A stretch of DNA of 64,000 nucleotides from Pseudomonas sp. ANT_H4 (GCF_008369295.1 NZ_VOBG01000026.1:1-64000), one strand, 5' to 3'; positions 33,631-43,620 are shown, counted from the stretch's first letter. Notes: generated by a model from the sequence alone, not told the origin. Program-made: numbers and translations.

Positions 33631-34077
33631 ATGCAGCTCAGAGGTGAGCGTCTAAAGGGGTATCTCAATTCTAAGATTTTGGAATTGATAAGTGTTCGCC
33701 AAAAAGAAATTGGAGGATATGTTTATAGCCAAAAAGAATTTTCTAAATACGCAGGAGTTTCTAGAGAGACAATCAGGAAATATCAATCTGAAATTGACGC
33801 TTGCTTGCGGTCTTGTCTAGTTTCAAAGATTAATCATGATGGCGATGCTAAATACAGGAATCTTCAAGAAAAGAATCATAAGCTTCAGCGTGAAGTTGTT
33901 ATGGTGCGGACTATGTATGAAGCGATTCGAGTTCAATACATTGACCTTATCGAGGCAATGCTAAGTCACTCGATTGATATTAGTATCTTGATGGTAAAAC
34001 CTGTTGGCCCCGGAGAGCTAGATCGTACTGGTGGGAATTGCGTTTTATGTGGTGGATCTCTAGATTCCACTGTCTGA
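33631..34077 (+). CDS. ginD: GinD2, small helical protein
   Basis: 148 residues, the same length as GinD1 but with little similarity. A helix-turn-helix is visible (YSQKEFSKYAGVSRETIRKYQSEI), then a coiled coil (YRNLQEKNHKLQREVVMVRT) and a C-terminal CVLCGG that may bind metal. CGGGGGGC precedes the ATG. Last gene of the operon. Confidence 0.75.
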   Translation: MQLRGERLKGYLNSKILELISVRQKEIGGYVYSQKEFSKYAGVSRETIRKYQSEIDACLRSCLVSKINHDGDAKYRNLQEKNHKLQREVVMVRTMYEAIRVQYIDLIEAMLSHSIDISILMVKPVGPGELDRTGGNCVLCGGSLDSTV

Positions 34078-34365
34078 TTGGTAGTTTTCCAATCGGCAAC
34101 CCAGAGCGATTTTTGCGATTAATGGCTGGATTGTTGGCTTTCGTTGCCCCGTTCCGCCACGACCGTCCTATCAGTACTCTGAGTGGATTGCGTATCACTA
34201 AATTTCTCGTGGTCTGGTCTCCTTGACTCCGGGTCAATGGGTGGTGCTTGTTGGTTTGACATGCTTATTGCGAAGATAAGTGCTGTTGGAATTAAAATTT
34301 AACTGTCAATGTAGTAGGCGCTGGATAATCAGTCGAGCTGTTTCCAAGGCTAGGCGGTTGGTCGC
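34078..34365. other. Spacer between gin operon 2 and the cargo
   Basis: No supported gene; short broken frames only. Confidence 0.4.
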
Positions 34366-35040
34366 TTACCGCTTCTCAAGAACATAGCCCACGCCTCGGA
34401 GCGTGTGGATAAGCTTCGTCTCGAAAGGATCATCGATCTTGGCTCTGAGCCTTCGAATCGACACCTCTACAACGTTTGTATCGCAGTCAAAGTTCATGTC
34501 CCAAACCTGTGAGATGATCTGCGTACGGCTCAGTACCACCCCCGTGTTGCGCATCAGGTAGTGCAACAGTGCAAACTCTTTTGTAGTCAAATCGATGCGC
34601 TGGCCATCCCTGAAGGCTCTGTGACGGCTCTGGTCGAGTTCGAGGTCAGCTACACGAATTATCTCGACGGATGCAGGGTGGTCAGACCTGCGCATCAAGG
34701 CGCGGACCCGGGCCAGCAGTTCTGGGAACTCAAATGGCTTGATTAGGTAGTCATCTGCACCGTTCTCCAGGCCCCGAACCTTATCTGCTAGGCGACTTCT
34801 AGCCGTCAGCATCATGATACGAGAAGGGCAGTTTTTACGTCGCAACAGTTCAAGCACCTGCCACCCATCCATCTCCGGCAGATTGATATCAAGGATGATC
34901 AACTCATATTCGTGCTGCTTGGCCAGGAATAATCCATCTGAACCGGTATGGACGCAATCTACAACATAACCGCATTCAGTAAGGCCTTGACGCACATACT
35001 CCGCAGTTTTTACTTCATCCTCAATTACCAGAATTCGCAT
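34366..35040 (-). CDS. czcR: CzcR-type response regulator, orphan copy
   Basis: 224 residues from ATG 35040 (MRILVIEDEVKTAEYVRQGL); an ATG at 35061 would add seven residues. Receiver domain with phospho-Asp in LIILDINLPEMDG and Lys in DYLIKPFEFPELLAR; OmpR winged helix with WDMNFDCDTNVVEVSIRRLR. Very close to the CzcR at 52833. No kinase follows it; the CzcS at 51418 may serve both. Activates metal-efflux operons and represses oprD in P. aeruginosa. Confidence 0.85.
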   Translation of the reverse strand: MRILVIEDEVKTAEYVRQGLTECGYVVDCVHTGSDGLFLAKQHEYELIILDINLPEMDGWQVLELLRRKNCPSRIMMLTARSRLADKVRGLENGADDYLIKPFEFPELLARVRALMRRSDHPASVEIIRVADLELDQSRHRAFRDGQRIDLTTKEFALLHYLMRNTGVVLSRTQIISQVWDMNFDCDTNVVEVSIRRLRAKIDDPFETKLIHTLRGVGYVLEKR

Positions 35041-35145
35041 GGGATTTTGTCTCGACATCACTGAGCAATTAACCGCGCACGCGCGCCGGCGTTATTGAAA
35101 TGAATGGTAAATCAAAAAGAGTTGTCTGGGGGCTAAATTACGGAT

Positions 35146-35163
35146 TTGTAATTTCTAGGTAAT
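35146..35163 (+). promoter_or_regulatory. CzcR-type box 1
   Basis: TTGTAATTTCTAGGTAAT fits TTGTAAT-N6-GTMAT, between czcR and the small gene at 35247. Confidence 0.6.
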
Positions 35164-35246
35164 ATATTTGATAGTCTGGCGTTATATCTTGTCGCGGTTT
35201 GGGTTTGACAGATGCGAGCCCTCTCTCCAATAGGTGATTTGACCTT

Positions 35247-35396
35247 ATGAAGTACTGGGTTATTCTATTCTTTGTTCTGGTTTCATTCCGTTCAGATGAC
35301 GGCGAAGTTCCCCTCATTGAGGAGGCTGGACATTGGTGTAGCCATGAGCTGCATCGACATGCGATGCATGAACTCGAACAACTGCTCGAATTTTAG
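35247..35396 (+). CDS. 49-residue small protein
   Basis: MKYWVILFFVLVSFRSDDGE then a His-rich end (HWCSHELHRHAMHELEQLLE). A hydrophobic N-terminus and metal-ligand-rich tail fit a small metal-responsive membrane or periplasmic peptide. It follows a CzcR box. TAGGTGATTTGACC is a moderate ribosome-binding region. Confidence 0.5.
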   Translation: MKYWVILFFVLVSFRSDDGEVPLIEEAGHWCSHELHRHAMHELEQLLEF

Positions 35397-35397
35397 A

Positions 35398-35475
35398 TAA
35401 AAAAAGGCGCCCAAAGGGCGCCAAATATTCACCTTTTACCAAAGGAGCACTTAAGCCACTCAAGGTGAATGCGTA
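35398..35475 (-). ncRNA. Predicted sRNA at the oprD 3' end (copy 1)
   Basis: Read leftwards: GCATTCACCTTGAGTGGC.., loop GTGCTCCTTTGGTA, closing AAAAGGTGAAT, then the intrinsic terminator GGCGCCCTTTGGGCGCC and a run of T. The stem TTCACCTT/AAGGTGAA, the loop CTCCTTTGG and the following terminator are all shared with a sequence at 54104. It begins about 50 bases after the oprD stop, so it may be processed from the oprD mRNA. Confidence 0.6.
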
Positions 35476-35527
35476 ATGCACGTTTTTCTGAGGGGCCAGT
35501 TCATGGAAAACTGATCCGATCAGAGAA

Positions 35528-36871
35528 TTACAGAATAGAAAGCGGGTATTCAATGATCACGCGAGTTTCATCAAGGTCCGATTCGAAAGCAGTGGCACGC
35601 GTGGTAGCTTGGCGCAACCGGAAGGACAAGTCTTTAGCCGGGCCGGTTTGAACGACATATTTCACCTCGACGTCACGCTCCCAACGTTTTTGATCGGTGA
35701 GCGGATTGCCGTTGTCGTCGGTACGCATGTAGAACTGGTTGGCGTTCGAGTAGTCTGCGCCCGAACCCCTTGCGTAGCGGGTCATGAACGTCAGACCAGG
35801 AATACCGTAGCTGGTGAAGTTAAGGTCATAACGCATCATCCAGGAGCGTTCTTTCGGCGAGTTGAAGTCGCTGTACTGGATCGAGTTGTCTACGAAGATT
35901 GAGTCCGACTGACGCAGGTAATCAAAATCGTCATCGCCATTGTTGCGCTGGTGTGACAGGGCCAAGGTGTGGGCGCCGTAGCGAACACCGACCTTGGCAC
36001 TCCAGATATTGTTGTCGAACTCGCCCAGTCGGCGTTTACCTTCATCCACGGCTTTGTAGTAGTTGAACCCACCAATCAGCGCGAGGTCATCGCTCAGTGG
36101 GTAGGCGAAGCTGGTACCGGCGTAGTACTGGTTCCAGACATCTTTCAACTGGCTGCCGTAGACACTCACGGTCCAATTGTCGTTGATCGAGTAGTCACCG
36201 CCGCCGTAGCCGATCCAAGGCGAGTTGACCGGGCCGCCATAGAAGGTAACGAAATTGTCGTTCAGGTTACTGGAAACCGGTTGGCTCATTGCATGCAGTC
36301 GACCACCTTGCAGGGTGAGGCCCTGGATGCTGCTGTTCTCAACGGTCACGCCGCGGAAGCTTTCTGGCAGGAGGCGCGAGTCGCCCGCTGCGACGACCGG
36401 CGTCGATGGGAATACATCACCCACTTTCACCACGGTATCGAACAAGCGGATTTTGGCCGCTCCGCCAACCTTGGTGTATTCATCACGCGCCTCACCCTTG
36501 TTATCAACGGGCAGCACGTCGAAGGAGCTACGGCCGCCGTTGCGACCGTCGCCGGTATCAAGCTTGAGGCCGATCATTGCAAAGGCATCAACACCAAAAC
36601 CGACGGTACCCTGGGTAAAACCAGAGTTGAATTTGGAAATGAGCGCGTGCGCCCAGGCTTCGGAGTAGCCGTTGGTGTTGCCCTTACCACTGTTGTAAGT
36701 GGGAGCCGAACTGTCGCGATTATCACGATTGAAGTAGAAGTTGCGGTTGAGCACTGTAAGGCTGCTGCCCTCAATGAAACCTTCTGGTTTGTCTTCAGCT
36801 TGAGCAGAAATTGCATAGCTTCCAGACAGCGCAGAAACTGCCGCCAAATACAGTGGTACTTTGATTTTCAT
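35528..36871 (-). CDS. OprD-family outer-membrane porin
   Basis: 447 residues with a signal peptide (MKIKVPLYLAAVSALSGSYA, cleavage near SAQA-ED), the family opening GFIEGSSLTVLNRNFYFNRD and beta-strand patterns to the terminal EYPLSIL. OprD porins take up basic amino acids and small acids; in P. aeruginosa OprD also admits carbapenems and CzcR represses it. The copy here lies inside a czc locus and has a CzcR-type box in its promoter. The terminator and predicted sRNA follow. Confidence 0.9.
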   Translation of the reverse strand: MKIKVPLYLAAVSALSGSYAISAQAEDKPEGFIEGSSLTVLNRNFYFNRDNRDSSAPTYNSGKGNTNGYSEAWAHALISKFNSGFTQGTVGFGVDAFAMIGLKLDTGDGRNGGRSSFDVLPVDNKGEARDEYTKVGGAAKIRLFDTVVKVGDVFPSTPVVAAGDSRLLPESFRGVTVENSSIQGLTLQGGRLHAMSQPVSSNLNDNFVTFYGGPVNSPWIGYGGGDYSINDNWTVSVYGSQLKDVWNQYYAGTSFAYPLSDDLALIGGFNYYKAVDEGKRRLGEFDNNIWSAKVGVRYGAHTLALSHQRNNGDDDFDYLRQSDSIFVDNSIQYSDFNSPKERSWMMRYDLNFTSYGIPGLTFMTRYARGSGADYSNANQFYMRTDDNGNPLTDQKRWERDVEVKYVVQTGPAKDLSFRLRQATTRATAFESDLDETRVIIEYPLSIL

Positions 36872-37000
36872 CTGATGCTCCTTTGATTTACGGCAGTTTT
36901 TATTATGTGTACCGACGCGGGTGTCTTTATATGTTCTGACCCGGCGGCGCGCCTATGAAGAGCGCCGAGCTCATATTTGCGGGCCGAAGATAACGGGAGG

Positions 37001-37018
37001 GTGATAGGATAATTACAA
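37001..37018 (-). promoter_or_regulatory. CzcR-type box 2 (oprD side)
   Basis: On the minus strand TTGTAATTATCCTATCAC, upstream of oprD. Confidence 0.55.
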
Positions 37019-37145
37019 TTTCGTCATCTACAGGTTATCCGGGTGCCTAGCACCGTGTGTTAGCCATCTCTCTCGGTTGTAATCAAATCCTGGGTTCGAC
37101 TGAATTTCTCAGTGTTTACGGGCATTACCCACTTTTCTTACGAAA

Positions 37146-37163
37146 TTGTAATTTTCTAGCCAC
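37146..37163 (+). promoter_or_regulatory. CzcR-type box 3 (czcC promoter)
   Basis: TTGTAATTTTCTAGCCAC, about 115 bases before the likely czcC start. Confidence 0.6.
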
Positions 37164-37276
37164 CCCTCTGATAGCTACCGCTCTTTAGAGTGCCATCACC
37201 TAATCCAGTGGGGCTTGGCAGCTGTTTCGGCGTTCTCGCCAAGCTTTATCGAAGTTTGTGCACGAGGACCATTAAA

Positions 37277-38548
37277 GTGCCCCGGTATATCCGCAATGTC
37301 TTTCCTAAGACCTCAATCTCACCCTGGAAGATAGCCGCACTCTGTGCGGTCATCTCCGGGCTGATGGCACCTGCTGCATTTGCCCAAAGCATCAGCTTGC
37401 CTCAAGCGCTTTCGACGGCGATGGATGCCAACCCTGACATGGCCGCCGCCCGTCAGGAGATTGGGATCGCAGATGGGGCACGCAAGCAGGCAGGGCTTAT
37501 CCCCAACCCAACAATCTCGTACGACGTAGAAGACACCCGTCGCAGCACTAGCCAGACAACTGTGACGCTCAGCCAGACCCTGGAGCTGGGCGGAAAGCGG
37601 GGCGCACGTGTTGACGTCGCCACCTATGGCCAGACTGCTGCACAGCTGGAGTTGGACCGTCGAGTGAACGCTCTGCGCGCCGAGGTCGTTCAAGCCTTCT
37701 ACGCAGCATTGCGAGCGCAGACTGGCCTAGATCTAGCCAAGCAATCTCTGGAGCTGACTGAGCGTGGTCTGCGCATTGTCGACGGCCGCGTTCGCGCAGG
37801 TAAATCCTCCCCAGTAGAGGCTACTCGTGCTCAAGTACAGTTGGCCGAAGCCAAGCTGCAGGTCAGACGCGCCGAAACGGAGAAAGCGACCGCTTACCAG
37901 CAGCTAGCTCAAATTACGGGGAGCTCGGTCACAGTATTCGATCGCCTGGATTCGCCGACCCTCTCCCCAGGTTTGCCTCCGGACGCTGAAGAGCTGTTGT
38001 CGAGGCTCGATCAAACTGCGGAAATGCGTCAGGCCGTGGTGCAGATCGACAAAAGCGATGCGTCCCTCGGCTCAGAGAAAGCTCAGCGAATCCCAGACCT
38101 CACTGTAAGCGTGGGTAGCCAGTACGACCGCTCCGTACGTGAACGGGTCAACACTGTAGGACTGTCCATGCCATTGCCGCTGTTTGATCGTAATCAGGGC
38201 AACATTCTTTCCGCTTCTCGACGCGCAGATCAAGCCCGAGACCAGCGCAACGCAGTTGAGCTGAGGCTGCGTAGCGAAACCCAAACCGCAGTAAACCAGT
38301 GGGCGACCGCCATGCAGGAGGTCGAGTCCTACGACAAGACCATTCTGCCGTCCGCACAGCAGGCTGTGGAGACCGCAACTCGCGGTTTCGAGATGGGCAA
38401 ATTCGGCTTCATCGAAGTGCTGGATGCCCAGCGCACCTTGATCGTCGCTCGTGGCCAATACCTCGATTCGTTGGCAACAGCGACCAATGCGCGTGCGCAG
38501 GTGGAAAGGGTTTATGGCGATGTCGGTTCGACTGCCGGCGTTCGTTGA
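37277..38548 (+). CDS. czcC: CzcC, outer-membrane channel of metal efflux
   Basis: About 423 residues from GTG 37277, which has GAGGA upstream; a GTG at 37190 gives a longer frame. Signal region WKIAALCAVISGLMAPAAFA, then the OEP repeat pair with long helices (ALSTAMDANPDMAAARQEIG; ATRGFEMGKFGFIEVLDAQR). It forms the outer-membrane duct for CzcB/CzcA and exports cobalt, zinc and cadmium type ions. First gene of czcCBA. Confidence 0.9.
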   Translation: MPRYIRNVFPKTSISPWKIAALCAVISGLMAPAAFAQSISLPQALSTAMDANPDMAAARQEIGIADGARKQAGLIPNPTISYDVEDTRRSTSQTTVTLSQTLELGGKRGARVDVATYGQTAAQLELDRRVNALRAEVVQAFYAALRAQTGLDLAKQSLELTERGLRIVDGRVRAGKSSPVEATRAQVQLAEAKLQVRRAETEKATAYQQLAQITGSSVTVFDRLDSPTLSPGLPPDAEELLSRLDQTAEMRQAVVQIDKSDASLGSEKAQRIPDLTVSVGSQYDRSVRERVNTVGLSMPLPLFDRNQGNILSASRRADQARDQRNAVELRLRSETQTAVNQWATAMQEVESYDKTILPSAQQAVETATRGFEMGKFGFIEVLDAQRTLIVARGQYLDSLATATNARAQVERVYGDVGSTAGVR

Positions 38549-38614
38549 ACGGGCCAGAAATTTTCTTCGGCGCTCGGCATAACACGTCGGTGCCTATGAT
38601 CAGCAGGAGTAGCA

Positions 38615-39865
38615 ATGGATAACAAACGCAAGATCGCCCTCGCGGTCGCCGCTGTGGCAGCCCTTGGATTTGGCAGCCTTGCCTGGAACAACAGTTCCGG
38701 AGAGCAGGCCGCCAGTACCGTCGAGCACGGCGCTAACGATGGCCATGGCGATGAGAAGACGACCGCATCAGCCGCCAAAGAGGAGGGTGATGAGGGTCAT
38801 GGTGCAGAAGGCCATAGCGAAGAGGGTGGTGAGGAAGAGGGCAAGCTGACCCTGAGCGCTGAACAGATCAAGGCAGCTGGGGTAGTCCTGGAGTCTGCGG
38901 CCCCCCGTGACCTCGGCACCGTTGTGACTTTCCCGGGGGAGATTCGTTTCGACGAAGACCGGACTGCACATGTTGTCCCTCGGGTCCCTGGCGTTGTTGA
39001 AAGTGTCCAGGCCGACTTGGGCGAAGCCGTTAAGAAAGGCCAAGTCCTCGCAGTGATTGCCAGCCAACAGATTTCTGACCTGCGCAGCGAACAACAAGCC
39101 GCACAGCGACGCGTAGAGCTGGCCCGCGTTACCTTCGACCGTGAGAAGCAACTGTGGCAGGACAAGATCTCCGCCGAGCAGGATTACCTGCAGGCACGCC
39201 AAGCGCTGCAAGAAGCAGAGATATCTCTGGCCAATGCCAAGCAGAAGGTCGGTGCCATCGGCGCTTCGGTCAATTCCGTAGGCGGCAATCGTTACGAGCT
39301 TCGGGCACCCTTTGACGCCGTGGTGGTAGAGAAGCACCTGACCATGGGTGAAGTCGTCAGCGAGGCGACTAACGCTTTCATCTTGTCCGACCTGAATCAG
39401 GTGTGGGCCACCTTCGCTGTCCCTCCCACTGAACTGGGCAAGGTGGTGACGGGCCGTGCGGTAAAAGTTTCATCGCCCGACATGAACGTCGAGGTCGACG
39501 GCAAGGTGGGTTATGTAGGCAGCCTGCTGGGTGAGCAAAACCGTGCAGCGACCGTTCGCGTTACCTTGACCAACCCTGACGGCGCCTGGCGTCCAGGTCT
39601 GTTCGTGAACATCGCCGTCACTTCTCAGACCGATCGAGTGGCTGTGGCCGTTCCTGAAGGCGCCGTGCAGACCGTTGAAGACAAACCCTCGGTATTTGTG
39701 CGCACCAGGGAAGGCTTTGACACTCGGCCGGTAAAAACGGGCCGCCGTGACAATGGATACGTGGAAATCATCGACGGCATCCAAGCCGGCGCCCAAGTAG
39801 CAGCCAGTGGCAGCTTTACACTCAAGTCTGAGCTCGGCAAAGCGTCTGCCGAACACGGTCACTGA
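38615..39865 (+). CDS. czcB: CzcB, periplasmic adaptor
   Basis: 416 residues: membrane anchor (KIALAVAAVAALGFGSLAWN), a His/Glu-rich linker (VEHGANDGHGDEKTT.., GHGAEGHSEEGGEEEGK) likely to bind metal, then lipoyl-like (HVVPRVPGVVESVQADLGEA), hairpin and beta-barrel domains of membrane fusion proteins. GGAGTAGCA precedes the ATG. It links CzcA to CzcC. Confidence 0.93.
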   Translation: MDNKRKIALAVAAVAALGFGSLAWNNSSGEQAASTVEHGANDGHGDEKTTASAAKEEGDEGHGAEGHSEEGGEEEGKLTLSAEQIKAAGVVLESAAPRDLGTVVTFPGEIRFDEDRTAHVVPRVPGVVESVQADLGEAVKKGQVLAVIASQQISDLRSEQQAAQRRVELARVTFDREKQLWQDKISAEQDYLQARQALQEAEISLANAKQKVGAIGASVNSVGGNRYELRAPFDAVVVEKHLTMGEVVSEATNAFILSDLNQVWATFAVPPTELGKVVTGRAVKVSSPDMNVEVDGKVGYVGSLLGEQNRAATVRVTLTNPDGAWRPGLFVNIAVTSQTDRVAVAVPEGAVQTVEDKPSVFVRTREGFDTRPVKTGRRDNGYVEIIDGIQAGAQVAASGSFTLKSELGKASAEHGH

Positions 39866-39889
39866 TGCGAACTGACAGGATGATTTCTC

Positions 39890-42800
39890 ATGTTTGAACG
39901 TATCATCAGATTCGCCATTGAGCAGCGCATCGTTGTAATGATCGCTGTTCTGATCATGGCCGGCATCGGTATCTACAGCTATCAGAAGCTGCCCATCGAT
40001 GCGGTACCCGACATCACTAACGTCCAGGTGCAGATCAACGCTGCTGCGCCTGGCTATTCGCCATTGGAAACTGAACAGCGGATCACGTTTCCAGTTGAAA
40101 CGGCCATGGCCGGTCTCCCGGGCCTTCAACAGACCCGTTCCTTGTCTCGCTCTGGCCTGTCTCAGGTCACCGTGATCTTCAAGGATGGCACTGACATCTT
40201 CTTTGCCCGCCAGTTGATCAACGAGCGGCTGCAAGTTGCGAAGGAGCAGTTGCCAGAGGGCGTTGAGGCTGTCATGGGTCCGGTATCCACTGGGCTTGGT
40301 GAAATTTTCTTGTGGACCGTTGAAGCTGAGGATGGTGCGGTCAAGGAAGACGGTACACCGTACACCCCAACCGACCTGCGTGTGATCCAGGACTGGATCA
40401 TCAAGCCGCAGCTGCGGAACGTCCCAGGTGTGGCCGAGATCAACACCATCGGTGGTTACGCCAAGCAGTTCCTGGTCGCGCCGGATCCGAAGCGCCTAGC
40501 TACATACAAACTGACCCTCAATGATCTGGTCGCAGCGTTGGAAAGCAACAACGCCAACGTCGGCGCCGGTTACATCGAGCGTAATGGTGAGCAGCTCCTC
40601 ATCCGTGCGCCAGGGCAGGTCGGTAACATCGAAGACATCGCCAACATTGTGATCACCAGTGTCGATGGCGCACTGATTCGAATCAGCAACGTCGCTGACG
40701 TTAGCATTGGCAAAGAGCTCCGGACGGGGGCTGCCACCGAGAACGGTCGCGAAGTCGTACTCGGCACCGTGTTCATGCTGATCGGTGAAAATAGCCGTAC
40801 CGTGTCTCAGGCTGTTGCCGCCAAACTGGCTGACATCAACCGTACCCTTCCAGAAGGTGTGGTTGCCGTGACGGTCTACGACCGCACCAACCTGGTTGAA
40901 AAAGCTATTGCAACTGTGAAGAAGAACTTGGTGGAAGGCGCGATTCTAGTAATCGCCATTTTGTTCCTGTTCCTCGGTAACATCCGTGCTGCACTCATCA
41001 CCGCGATGGTGATCCCGTTGTCCATGCTGTTCACCTTCACCGGTATGTTCAACAACAAGGTCAGCGCCAACCTAATGAGCTTAGGCGCACTCGACTTCGG
41101 AATCATCGTCGACGGTGCCGTGGTAATTGTAGAAAACGCGATCCGTCGACTGGCTCATGCGCAACACAAGCATGGCCGTATGCTCACCAAAGCTGAGCGC
41201 TTCCATGAGGTCTTCGCTGCTGCGGGTGAAGCTCGCCGGCCACTGATCTTCGGTCAGTTGATCATCATGGTGGTGTACCTGCCGATCTTCGCCCTGACCG
41301 GCGTCGAGGGCAAAATGTTCCACCCCATGGCCTTCACCGTTGTGATGGCGCTGCTGGGTGCAATGATCCTCTCCGTCACCTTCGTTCCGGCAGCCATCGC
41401 CATGTTCGTCACTGGCAAGGTCAAGGAAGAGGAAGGCGTGGTGATGCGCACTGCGCGGCTGCGTTATGAGCCGATTTTGAAGTGGGTCCTTGGGCATCGG
41501 AACATCGCGTTCTCGGCCGCTGTAGTCCTGGTCGTGCTCAGTGGTGTGCTTGCAAGTCGTATGGGTAGCGAGTTCATTCCAAGCCTCAGTGAAGGTGACT
41601 TTGCGATGCAGGCCATGCGCGTGCCAGGTACGAGCCTGACCCAATCCGTAGAAATGCAGCAACGCCTTGAAAAGGCTGTGATTGAGCAGGTCCCGGAAGT
41701 AGAGCGGATGTTTGCGCGCTCGGGTACAGCCGAAATCGCATCCGACCCGATGCCGCCTAACGCCTCCGACGCCTACATCATGCTCAAGCCTCAGGATCAG
41801 TGGCCCGACCCTAAGAAGCCTCGCGATGAGCTGATTGCTGAAGTGCAGAAAGCCGCAGCCGGTGTCCCAGGCAGCAACTATGAGCTGTCCCAGCCCATCC
41901 AGTTGCGTTTCAACGAGCTGATCTCGGGCGTACGGAGTGACGTCGCAGTGAAGGTGTTCGGCGATGACATGGACGTGCTCAACAACACGGCCAACAAGAT
42001 CGCTGCAGCGCTCAAAGCGGTACCGGGCTCTTCGGAGGTCAAGGTTGAACAGACCACCGGCCTGCCGGTGCTGACCATCAACATCGACCGCGAGAAAGCC
42101 GCACGCTACGGCCTGAACATCGCGGATGTACAGAACTCGATCGCCATCGCTGTCGGCGGTCGTACGGCCGGCACGTTGTATGAAGGCGACCGTCGCTTCG
42201 ACATGGTGGTGCGCCTGCCTGAGACCGTACGTACCGACGTAGCAGGTATGTCCAGCCTTCTGATCCCTGTACCGGCCAATGCATCTCAAGGTGCCAATCA
42301 GATCGGCTTCATCCCGCTGTCGCAGGTCGCTAACCTGGACCTGCAGCTGGGTCCGAACCAGATCAGCCGCGAGAACGGCAAGCGTCTGGTGATCGTCAGC
42401 GCCAACGTCCGGGGCCGCGACCTGGGGTCGTTCGTTCAAGAGGCAACCGCTTCGCTGGATGCCAAGGTGCAGATTCCTGCTGGTTACTGGACCACCTGGG
42501 GTGGCCAGTTCGAGCAGCTCCAATCGGCGGCCAAGCGTCTGCAGATCGTGGTTCCGGTGGCCTTGCTGCTGGTCATGACCCTGCTGTTCCTGATGTTCAA
42601 CAACCTGAAAGACGGCATGCTGGTGTTCACCGGTATTCCATTCGCACTCACCGGTGGCGTCGTGGCGCTGTGGCTGCGGGACATCCCGCTGTCGATCTCG
42701 GCTGGGGTTGGCTTCATTGCACTGTCCGGCGTCGCGGTACTGAACGGCCTGGTGATGATTGCCTTCATCCGCGGATTGCGAGAGGAGGGACGAACGCTTA

Positions 42801-43051
42801 GGCAGGCCGTCGACGAAGGCGCGTTGACCCGACTGCGACCTGTGCTGATGACAGCCCTGGTGGCGTCCCTGGGCTTCATCCCGATGGCCTTGGCAACCGG
42901 TACCGGTGCAGAGGTTCAGCGGCCACTGGCGACAGTGGTGATTGGCGGGATCCTGTCCTCCACCGCGCTGACTTTGTTGGTGCTCCCTGCCCTGTATCAA
43001 TGGGCACACCGCAAGGATGAAGACGGTGATGAGGCCGAAGTGGTTAGCTGA
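39890..43051 (+). CDS. czcA: CzcA, heavy-metal RND efflux pump
   Basis: 1053 residues, the usual length for HME-RND proteins, with twelve membrane segments and two large periplasmic loops. The proton-relay and substrate motif LGALDFGIIVDGAVVIVEN (about residues 399-417) has the Asp, Asp and Glu of Zn/Co/Cd transporters. It uses the proton gradient to expel divalent ions through CzcC. It ends the operon before a strong terminator. Confidence 0.95.
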   Translation: MFERIIRFAIEQRIVVMIAVLIMAGIGIYSYQKLPIDAVPDITNVQVQINAAAPGYSPLETEQRITFPVETAMAGLPGLQQTRSLSRSGLSQVTVIFKDGTDIFFARQLINERLQVAKEQLPEGVEAVMGPVSTGLGEIFLWTVEAEDGAVKEDGTPYTPTDLRVIQDWIIKPQLRNVPGVAEINTIGGYAKQFLVAPDPKRLATYKLTLNDLVAALESNNANVGAGYIERNGEQLLIRAPGQVGNIEDIANIVITSVDGALIRISNVADVSIGKELRTGAATENGREVVLGTVFMLIGENSRTVSQAVAAKLADINRTLPEGVVAVTVYDRTNLVEKAIATVKKNLVEGAILVIAILFLFLGNIRAALITAMVIPLSMLFTFTGMFNNKVSANLMSLGALDFGIIVDGAVVIVENAIRRLAHAQHKHGRMLTKAERFHEVFAAAGEARRPLIFGQLIIMVVYLPIFALTGVEGKMFHPMAFTVVMALLGAMILSVTFVPAAIAMFVTGKVKEEEGVVMRTARLRYEPILKWVLGHRNIAFSAAVVLVVLSGVLASRMGSEFIPSLSEGDFAMQAMRVPGTSLTQSVEMQQRLEKAVIEQVPEVERMFARSGTAEIASDPMPPNASDAYIMLKPQDQWPDPKKPRDELIAEVQKAAAGVPGSNYELSQPIQLRFNELISGVRSDVAVKVFGDDMDVLNNTANKIAAALKAVPGSSEVKVEQTTGLPVLTINIDREKAARYGLNIADVQNSIAIAVGGRTAGTLYEGDRRFDMVVRLPETVRTDVAGMSSLLIPVPANASQGANQIGFIPLSQVANLDLQLGPNQISRENGKRLVIVSANVRGRDLGSFVQEATASLDAKVQIPAGYWTTWGGQFEQLQSAAKRLQIVVPVALLLVMTLLFLMFNNLKDGMLVFTGIPFALTGGVVALWLRDIPLSISAGVGFIALSGVAVLNGLVMIAFIRGLREEGRTLRQAVDEGALTRLRPVLMTALVASLGFIPMALATGTGAEVQRPLATVVIGGILSSTALTLLVLPALYQWAHRKDEDGDEAEVVS

Positions 43052-43073
43052 TAGCCACTAAAGAGAAGCCCAC

Positions 43074-43098
43074 AACACACGTTGTGGGCTTTTTTGTT
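43074..43098 (+). terminator. Terminator of czcCBA
   Basis: GCCCACAACACACGTTGTGGGC followed by TTTTTTG. Confidence 0.9.
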
Positions 43099-43130
43099 TT
43101 ATATGAGCCAGATGCACTTACCTTTCAAAA

Positions 43131-43148
43131 TTGTAAGTTTCTCGTCAT
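43131..43148 (+). promoter_or_regulatory. CzcR-type box 4
   Basis: TTGTAAGTTTCTCGTCAT, 63 bases before the DUF2790 gene. Confidence 0.6.
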
Positions 43149-43210
43149 GCCAGTGATGCCTATGCGTTGCTAAAGTTACGCCCGAGAAGATTTGAATTTG
43201 AGAGGTTATT

Positions 43211-43534
43211 ATGAAAAAGCTAATTATTGCTGCTGCACTTGTTGTTTTCTCGATGGCTTCGCAGGCCAACACTTTCTCAGAAAGCAAGCAGCTGCAATAT
43301 ATCAACGACCACCAGACCGCTGTGGCGAAGTATGCCGAGAAAAATGGCAAGCCGATGCCGGAAATTCAAGATTACAAATACGGCATGAAAATCGATGTGG
43401 CGAAATTCGTGCGCCAATCTCAAGACCCCCGCACCTGCCAGGTCTACCCACGGTTGATGAGCTTCGAGGACTCCCAGGGTACGCTCAAAACGGTTCGCTA
43501 CTCCATGTACTCGCAATGCATCAACAATAAGTAG
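43211..43534 (+). CDS. DUF2790 periplasmic protein 1
   Basis: 107 residues with signal peptide MKKLIIAAALVVFSMASQAN, then the Pseudomonas DUF2790 core (KPMPEIQDYKYGMKIDVAKF) and two cysteines that could pair. GAGAGGTTATT precedes the ATG. DUF2790 genes are small, often metal-induced and occur next to czc and cop loci; the role is unknown. Its paralogue is at 54197. Confidence 0.8.
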   Translation: MKKLIIAAALVVFSMASQANTFSESKQLQYINDHQTAVAKYAEKNGKPMPEIQDYKYGMKIDVAKFVRQSQDPRTCQVYPRLMSFEDSQGTLKTVRYSMYSQCINNK

Positions 43535-43620
43535 TGAGCGCTTTGAATAGAATAATTAATGAATTCATAGATGCGGGGAATTTATCTCAACGCCGCCCGG
43601 CATTCCTTATATTGTCAACA

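Noticed and set aside
35969..36886. 305-codon plus-strand frame under oprD
   Set aside because: Antisense shadow of the porin gene; no ribosome-binding site or motif.
41081..43009. 642-codon minus-strand frame under czcA
   Set aside because: An antisense shadow of the high-GC czcA gene; rich in His and Gln without domain pattern.
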